Origin: Burkholderiales bacterium
GTDB taxonomy: Bacteria > Pseudomonadota > Gammaproteobacteria > Burkholderiales > Casimicrobiaceae
Reading direction: 5' to 3'
Assembly: GCA_031283405.1 (NCBI GenBank)
Contig: JAITBX010000228.1
Span: 1 to 6,639, forward strand
DNA: 6,639 nt
Positions 6,550 through 6,639 of the stretch are shown here, piece by piece (the stretch's first letter is position 1; every line of letters starts with the position of its first letter). The translations under genes and the position numbers were made by a program. Under the pieces are notes generated by a model. It was not told the DNA's origin. It did not search any database and was given only the letters and a program-made list of their open reading frames with translations.

Positions 6550-6593
6550 GGGTTTGAACTGAGTAAGTGTAGCAGCATCTTGTAGAGATTGTG

Positions 6594-6639
6594 ATGCCTG
6601 TGATTGAAACGGAACTCGGTCTCTTTGAGATGAAGCTCG
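6594..6639 (+). CDS. Possible start of a cyclophilin-type peptidyl-prolyl isomerase gene, cut by the window end
   Basis: An ATG at 6594 opens a frame that runs to the edge and reads MPVIETELGLFEMKL. The pattern (V/I)-x-(E/H)-T-x-x-G-x-F/I-x-x-x-L is how short bacterial and archaeal cyclophilins begin, just before the conserved KAPKTVENF stretch, which would follow outside the window. Only 15 residues are visible, so the reading could be chance. A weak AGAG lies seven bases upstream. The same bases (ending GTGATTGAAAC at 6610) also resemble the end of a CRISPR repeat, but the Ile-Glu-Thr codons explain them equally well. Confidence 0.4.
   Translation, partial: MPVIETELGLFEMKL

Overview
The window looks like a chromosomal segment of a betaproteobacterium of moderate GC content. 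The inference rests on protein style: the lumazine synthase has the 'YHFE.VSNES' and 'VALDF' signature typical of that class, the RibB protein is the proteobacterial RibBX variant with a degenerate RibA-like tail, and darP and mog are adjacent. The genus cannot be named from the sequence alone.

Layout. Positions 1-3050 are on the plus strand. They hold the 3' end of an mgtE-type magnesium transporter gene (the complete five-helix membrane domain), then, after 31 bases, a large gene for an 818-residue membrane-anchored or secreted protein. That protein has an Ig-like module, a central region resembling a glycoside-hydrolase barrel and a C-terminal beta-rich region. I cannot assign its function, and it is the least familiar gene here. 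Positions 3067-6323 are a compact minus-strand cluster, in transcription order: darP (yjgA), mog, ribBX, ribH, nusB. Gaps are 7, 41 and 31 bases, and ribH and nusB overlap by 11 bases if nusB uses its first ATG. The two blocks converge with only 16 bases between stop codons.

Positions 6324-6593 contain no convincing gene. They hold a candidate extended -10 promoter overlapping a 7+7 palindrome just upstream of darP, and an imperfect inverted repeat of about 110-130 bases that may be a dispersed repeat or a structured element. At the right edge an open frame starting at 6594 could be the N-terminus of a cyclophilin-type peptidyl-prolyl isomerase. The same bases superficially resemble a CRISPR repeat end, and the window stops too early to be certain.

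Function together. The minus-strand cluster joins 50S subunit maturation (DarP), molybdenum cofactor synthesis (Mog), two riboflavin steps that meet in one reaction (RibBX makes the four-carbon unit that RibH uses) and rRNA antitermination (NusB). Because the GTP cyclohydrolase II-like half of RibBX lacks its zinc and catalytic signatures, a separate ribA should exist elsewhere in the genome. No clear undescribed system is visible; the 818-residue protein and the right-end intergenic element are the best candidates for novelty.
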